DNA of 64,000 nucleotides, from assembly GCF_023657595.1 (NCBI RefSeq), contig NZ_CP098323.1, positions 4,178,001 through 4,242,000 of the forward strand, written 5' to 3'. Source of the stretch: Cytobacillus firmus (lineage in GTDB: Bacteria; Bacillota; Bacilli; Bacillales; Cytobacillaceae). Below, one piece after another: positions 61,037 to 64,000 of this stretch (positions within the stretch are counted from its first letter, which is position 1; each line of letters begins with the position of its first letter). The notes under the pieces are model-generated. The model searched no databases. It was not told the DNA's origin and saw only the letters and a program-made list of their open reading frames with translations. The translations under genes and the position numbers were made by a program.

Positions 61037-61663
61037 TTAATCTTGCTCTATTATATAATGACAGCATCCATCACCCGCAGCCATGCAGGACTTGATATCA
61101 ACTTTATCAGCAGAAAGAAAATCTTTGATAAATTCCTTTTCAGATCTGCAGATTTGTTTAAATTCTTCTGCTGTTTCGATATATGGGCAATTGAATTCTT
61201 TGAGATGGACCTGACCTTCCTCTATCCGAACTTCCGGCATAAAGCCTTCAAGCAGAAGGAGTTCCTCCAGAATATGAAGCTTTTCGGAGAATGATTTCCC
61301 CGCTGTCTGAAACTCATACTGCTGTATGAGGCGGCTTTTTCTCCTGGAAAACAACTCAGTAATTAAATGGCTCTGCCCCATGCTTTTTAATTCGGTTAAT
61401 AATTCAACACTTAGCTGCTTGTATTTTTTCGGAAACAGATCTTCTCCTTTTGCTGTTAGCTGATAAAGCTTTGAAGGGCGCCCTTTTGTTTGCCTCTGGA
61501 TTGAAGATGTAATAAATCCATCCTTTTCAAGAACCTGAATATGCTTTCTGACGGCCATTTCGGATATTCCTAACTTCTGGGCCATTTCCAGTATGGATCG
61601 TTTTCCCGCTGTTTTGATTAACCTCAGAATCATATCTCTTGTGGAGTTTTCTCCAATATGCAT
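61037..61663 (-). CDS. SufR-like HTH regulator with C-terminal Cys cluster
   Basis: This 208-residue regulator has an N-terminal winged HTH (about 8-75: ILEMAQKLGISEMAVRKHIQVLEKDGFI) and a C-terminal domain with a cysteine set. The order is C-X12-C (NCPYIETAEEFKQIC), then SC, then GCC in AAGDGCCHYIIEQD. This resembles Fe-S cluster-binding SufR regulators, which sense cluster status. The ATG at 61663 has a GGCGGTG site. It lies near Fe-S genes but about 8 kb away. Targets are unknown, and a DeoR-type non-Fe-S role remains possible. Confidence 0.75.
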   Translation of the reverse strand: MHIGENSTRDMILRLIKTAGKRSILEMAQKLGISEMAVRKHIQVLEKDGFITSSIQRQTKGRPSKLYQLTAKGEDLFPKKYKQLSVELLTELKSMGQSHLITELFSRRKSRLIQQYEFQTAGKSFSEKLHILEELLLLEGFMPEVRIEEGQVHLKEFNCPYIETAEEFKQICRSEKEFIKDFLSADKVDIKSCMAAGDGCCHYIIEQD

Positions 61664-61707
61664 AACTTCACCGCCCTTCTCTTTAATCAAGACTAATCTG
61701 CCCTAGA

Positions 61708-61732
61708 GAAAAAGATCGGATTACTCCGATCC
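61708..61732 (-). terminator. Terminator of yutE
   Basis: GGATCGGA/TCCGATC forms a stem followed by TTTTTC on the minus strand. Confidence 0.82.
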
Positions 61733-62173
61733 TTATTGAGGTTTAAATGCAGAAACCGGTCCGAGTTCATTGATCAAATACTCTCTGACCCGGTCAGGAA
61801 ACTCTTTAATCATAGGGATATGGCTGCTTATCGCTGCTTTTAGCTCCTTATGATTGACATCTGTGTAGTTTTGGACGAGCATTTTACGATATGTAATGAA
61901 TTGTTTAAAGCTCTCGCTCATTTCTTTGCTGATTACTTTTTCATCGTCAAGAATATCCACGATATCATCGTAGCTGCCTGGATCCCTCATGATAAAACCG
62001 TCTATCATCGTATTTCCAATATCAAGGATCGCTTCGATCATAATTTGGGCAATCCGCTCCAAGGCTGCCTTTTCAATAGGGGATGTCCACTCTTTCACTT
62101 CTTCAAAAAGGGAGATTTGCTGTTCCAGATAACCAAGTGTGTCTTCAATCTTTTCCCTGTCTACGAAATACAT
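61733..62173 (-). CDS. yutE: DUF86/HepT-like protein YutE
   Basis: This 146-residue helical protein belongs to DUF86, with ALERIAQIMIEAILDIGNTMID and SESFKQFITYRKMLVQNY. DUF86 (HepT-like) proteins include toxin RNases of HepT-MntA pairs, but here no MntA-like nucleotidyltransferase is next to it; it lies in the yutE position of the B. subtilis block. The RX4HXY motif of HepT toxins is partly replaced (KMLVQNY lacks His). AGGAGG lies before the ATG. A toxin role is therefore not supported. Confidence 0.85.
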   Translation of the reverse strand: MYFVDREKIEDTLGYLEQQISLFEEVKEWTSPIEKAALERIAQIMIEAILDIGNTMIDGFIMRDPGSYDDIVDILDDEKVISKEMSESFKQFITYRKMLVQNYTDVNHKELKAAISSHIPMIKEFPDRVREYLINELGPVSAFKPQ

Positions 62174-62400
62174 AACGCTTCGTTCCTCCTATGAAGATTT
62201 CAGGCTCCTGGTTTAGAGCATCCGGCTGCATCCGTGTCGTCACAGCCACCCGAAATCCTAAAGTTCTCTATACCTTTATATTGTATATAAAGTTTTCAAT
62301 ACCTTCAATGGGATCACATTGAGTTATTTCAGTTCCGGGGGGATAAACCTTATAAGGACATGCTATAATCGGTATATAAAACAACTAAGGAGTGTTATAT

Positions 62401-62667
62401 TTGGCAGAACGCTTTTTCTTATATGATGATCTTGAAGATACAAAAACCAGATTTGTCAGCTTTATGGGGGAAAACCAGCGATTCGATTTAGCTATCGTTC
62501 GTTCGGATCGCTATTACGGCAAACAATTGGTCCTTGATATTCAGGGAAGCCGCTTTGCCATCATAGGAGAAGATGACTTAAAGGAAGAAGGCTATCTTGA
62601 GCATGTATTTCAGCTTTCTGAGGAAGATGCAGAGGACCTTAAATCATTTCTGATGGAAATCGTTTAA
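62401..62667 (+). CDS. DUF3055-family protein
   Basis: This 88-residue acidic protein is of the DUF3055 type, with ERFFLYDDLEDTKTRFVSFMGE and DIQGSRFAIIGEDDL. Function is unknown. The start is a TTG at 62401 with AAGGAG eight bases upstream. It lies in the yut cluster and is followed by a terminator. Confidence 0.8.
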   Translation: MAERFFLYDDLEDTKTRFVSFMGENQRFDLAIVRSDRYYGKQLVLDIQGSRFAIIGEDDLKEEGYLEHVFQLSEEDAEDLKSFLMEIV

Positions 62668-62689
62668 TATACGATAATAAACAGATACT

Positions 62690-62725
62690 AAAGGGGAACC
62701 TATTTTGGTGGGTTCTCCTTTTTCT
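62690..62725 (+). terminator. Terminator of DUF3055 gene
   Basis: AAGGGGAACC pairs with GGGTTCTCCTT around a short loop, followed by TTTCTTC on the plus strand. Confidence 0.82.
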
Positions 62726-62769
62726 TCTTTAAAGACCCTGCTTCCTATAACTTCTTAAGGAGTGATGGC

Positions 62770-63057
62770 ATGGACGATAAAGAAAGACGCACATACACCG
62801 ACTTCTCAAATGTGGAAACCCAAAGGAATTTCCTGATTCCCGAGGACTTGCCTGAAGGGGCATATGGCGCTCCCAGAAATGCGGATGAACCGGTAGAGAA
62901 TAAAAGCACCCCATGGCGGGAGGGCCAGCGCTATTACAGCGCCTTTAACTATGAGTTCAAGTCCCTTCACCAAAACTTGCCGCGGCAAATGCCAGGTGCG
63001 CACCCTCCGCATGACGATCCTGATAAAAACGAAGAACCGCCATACACAGAGACTTAA
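62770..63057 (+). CDS. Small cytosolic protein, unknown
   Basis: This 95-residue hydrophilic protein is rich in Glu, Pro, Asn and Arg (NFLIPEDLPEGAYGAPRN, TPWREGQRYYSAFNYEFKSL, PGAHPPHDDPDKNEEPPY). It has no membrane segment or signal peptide. AAGGAG precedes the ATG at 62770. I do not recognise a named family. It is convergent with yutD, with a shared terminator. Confidence 0.72.
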   Translation: MDDKERRTYTDFSNVETQRNFLIPEDLPEGAYGAPRNADEPVENKSTPWREGQRYYSAFNYEFKSLHQNLPRQMPGAHPPHDDPDKNEEPPYTET

Positions 63058-63071
63058 GCAAGGCGCATGCG

Positions 63072-63104
63072 CAAAAAGGGCCGGGTTTCCCCTGCCCTTT
63101 TTAG
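63072..63104. terminator. Bidirectional terminator before yutD
   Basis: AAAAAGGGC/GCCCTTTTT forms a stem between convergent genes, with T/A tails on both strands. Confidence 0.82.
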
Positions 63105-63385
63105 CTTTTAACTTTTTTCACAACAAAATAGGCACAGCCGAAATTACAGAACTCGTAAAGGTATTCTGTAAGTGTGCTGATTTTTGTATCAAATGAAGCC
63201 TTCTGGCTCTGATCATCGAAAAAACCGCGGAGACGAAGCTGTCCATATCCCCAGTCCCCGACAATATAGTCATATCTGGATAAAATTTCGCTATATCTGG
63301 CCCGGAATGCCTCCTCGTTGAAACCATCCCGTTCTTCCTGGATCAATTCATAACTGATATTGTTAATGCTAACCAATTTTTTCAC
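63101..63385 (-). CDS. yutD: DUF1027-family protein YutD
   Basis: This 94-residue protein belongs to the YutD (DUF1027) family, marked by ELIQEERDGFNEEAFRARYSEIL, YDYIVGDWGYGQLRLRGFF (split at 20) and LYEFCNFGCAYFVVKK. Its function is unknown. GGTGA lies before the ATG. It matches the yutD position in the B. subtilis block. Confidence 0.9.
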   Translation of the reverse strand: MKKLVSINNISYELIQEERDGFNEEAFRARYSEILSRYDYIVGDWGYGQLRLRGFFDDQSQKASFDTKISTLTEYLYEFCNFGCAYFVVKKVKS

Positions 63386-63544
63386 CTCATTTTAAGAGCA
63401 TATGTAACAGTATTATATTGAAAATAACATGATATGAAAACAAACCAATATTTTGTCTTTATTTAAATTATAACTGATTCCCCATCAATTACTAAGAGAA
63501 AAAAATTTAGACGTGGCAACTCTATAAATGAGGAGGTGTTAATA

Positions 63545-64000
63545 GTGAAGAAATCACTAATCATTCTTGGCATTAGCGGCATGGCTGCACTGACTGCCTG
63601 CCAAAATAATGCCGCAAAAGAAGATATCTATGAAGAAACCGGTCATACCGTAAATGTAAATGACCAGCGTGCTGATTTATACAATAGGGATATGGGCAAC
63701 GGCCAAAACGGCCGAAACAATATGGGTGAAGACTTTGGCTATGTACGCCATCAAAAAAGCCCAATTATGGGAGACAACGTTTCAGCAGACCACTATGCTG
63801 CCATTGACCGTGAACAGGTTGCAGATATTATCGGGAAATATTGCACAGAAGTTCCGAATGTGGACGATATTTCAACTCTTGTTACAGATGAAGAAGTCCT
63901 GATTGTATATAATACTGACACAAAAAACCGAAATCAGACAGCTGATCAGGTCAAGAAGATGGCTATGTCTGTTGTCCCAAGATGGTATCATGTCTATGTA
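63545..64000 (+). CDS. yutC: YhcN/YlaJ-family sporulation lipoprotein YutC (3' end outside window)
   Basis: The visible 152 residues begin with a lipoprotein signal peptide (lipobox LTAC, Cys19) and then YhcN/YlaJ-type sequence: HYAAIDREQVADIIGKYCTE and ISTLVTDEEVLIVYNTDTK. Family members are spore membrane lipoproteins linked to germination. The start is a GTG at 63545 with GAGGAGGTG before it. It continues past position 64000. Confidence 0.85.
   Translation, partial: MKKSLIILGISGMAALTACQNNAAKEDIYEETGHTVNVNDQRADLYNRDMGNGQNGRNNMGEDFGYVRHQKSPIMGDNVSADHYAAIDREQVADIIGKYCTEVPNVDDISTLVTDEEVLIVYNTDTKNRNQTADQVKKMAMSVVPRWYHVYV

Noticed and set aside
61733-62173. YutE considered as a HepT-type toxin
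   Set aside because: No MntA-like antitoxin gene is adjacent and the RX4HXY catalytic motif is not intact.
1-64000. rRNA, tRNA, transposase and prophage genes
   Set aside because: No sequence with the expected structure or family motifs was found anywhere in the window.

Overview
The window is low-GC Gram-positive chromosome from a spore-forming member of the Bacillaceae. Much of it follows the Bacillus subtilis yug-mrp-yui-yum-yut gene order: yugI-alaT-alaR-yugF-yugE-patB, kapB-kapD, mrpABCDEFG-yuxO, ald-adeR, then yuiH/yuiF/pepA/yuiD/yuiC/yuiB/yuiA, yumB-yumC, yutM-yuzB-yutJ-yuzD-yutI, hom-thrC-thrB, and yutH to yutC. Sporulation genes (racA, yutH, a YhcN-type lipoprotein) fit this. A Cytobacillus- or Mesobacillus-like genus is plausible but cannot be fixed from the sequence alone.

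Layout. 1-3.7 kb: arginine/ornithine catabolism (rocD partial, rocA) divergent from the sigma-54 activator rocR, with a textbook -24/-12 promoter and two matching activator palindromes. 4-11.8 kb: truncated globin, NhaC antiporter, then the yugI-patB block. 11.8-16 kb: an accessory stretch with a 52-bp tandem array, a NERD nuclease-like gene, a PH-domain protein, a Cu/Zn-SOD-like lipoprotein and a lipoprotein cyclophilin, lying where B. subtilis carries kinB. 16-25.6 kb: kapB, kapD, two small envelope genes, the seven-gene Mrp Na+/H+ antiporter operon and yuxO. 25.6-36.9 kb: DedA protein, small probable coat-type proteins, alanine use (ald, adeR, alsT), a short polyhydroxyalkanoate-type operon (SDR, PhaR-like, PhaC), a PAP2 phosphatase and racA. 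36.9-46.5 kb: the yui block with a second 52-bp tandem array. 46.6-53.6 kb: NUDIX, flavoprotein dehydrogenases and Fe-S assembly genes. 53.6-64 kb: threonine operon and the yutH-yutC block.

The most unusual content is non-coding. At least thirteen copies of two related modular repeat families (called A and B here) occupy gene ends and intergenic gaps. Family A copies are bounded by ATAAA, and four of six abut or supply the stop codon of the preceding gene. Families A and B share internal modules. Two unrelated tandem arrays both have a 52-bp period, close to five helical turns. A GC-rich Bacillaceae-type repeat sits before the DUF309 gene. No rRNA, tRNA, CRISPR array or intact transposase gene was seen.

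Regulation visible in the sequence includes sigma-54/RocR at rocA, a perfect cre box before alsT and a cre-like site at ald, Rex-like palindromes before yumB and yutJ, and a CodY-like box beside the hom promoter. Functional names rest on family knowledge and motif reading; no database search was run.
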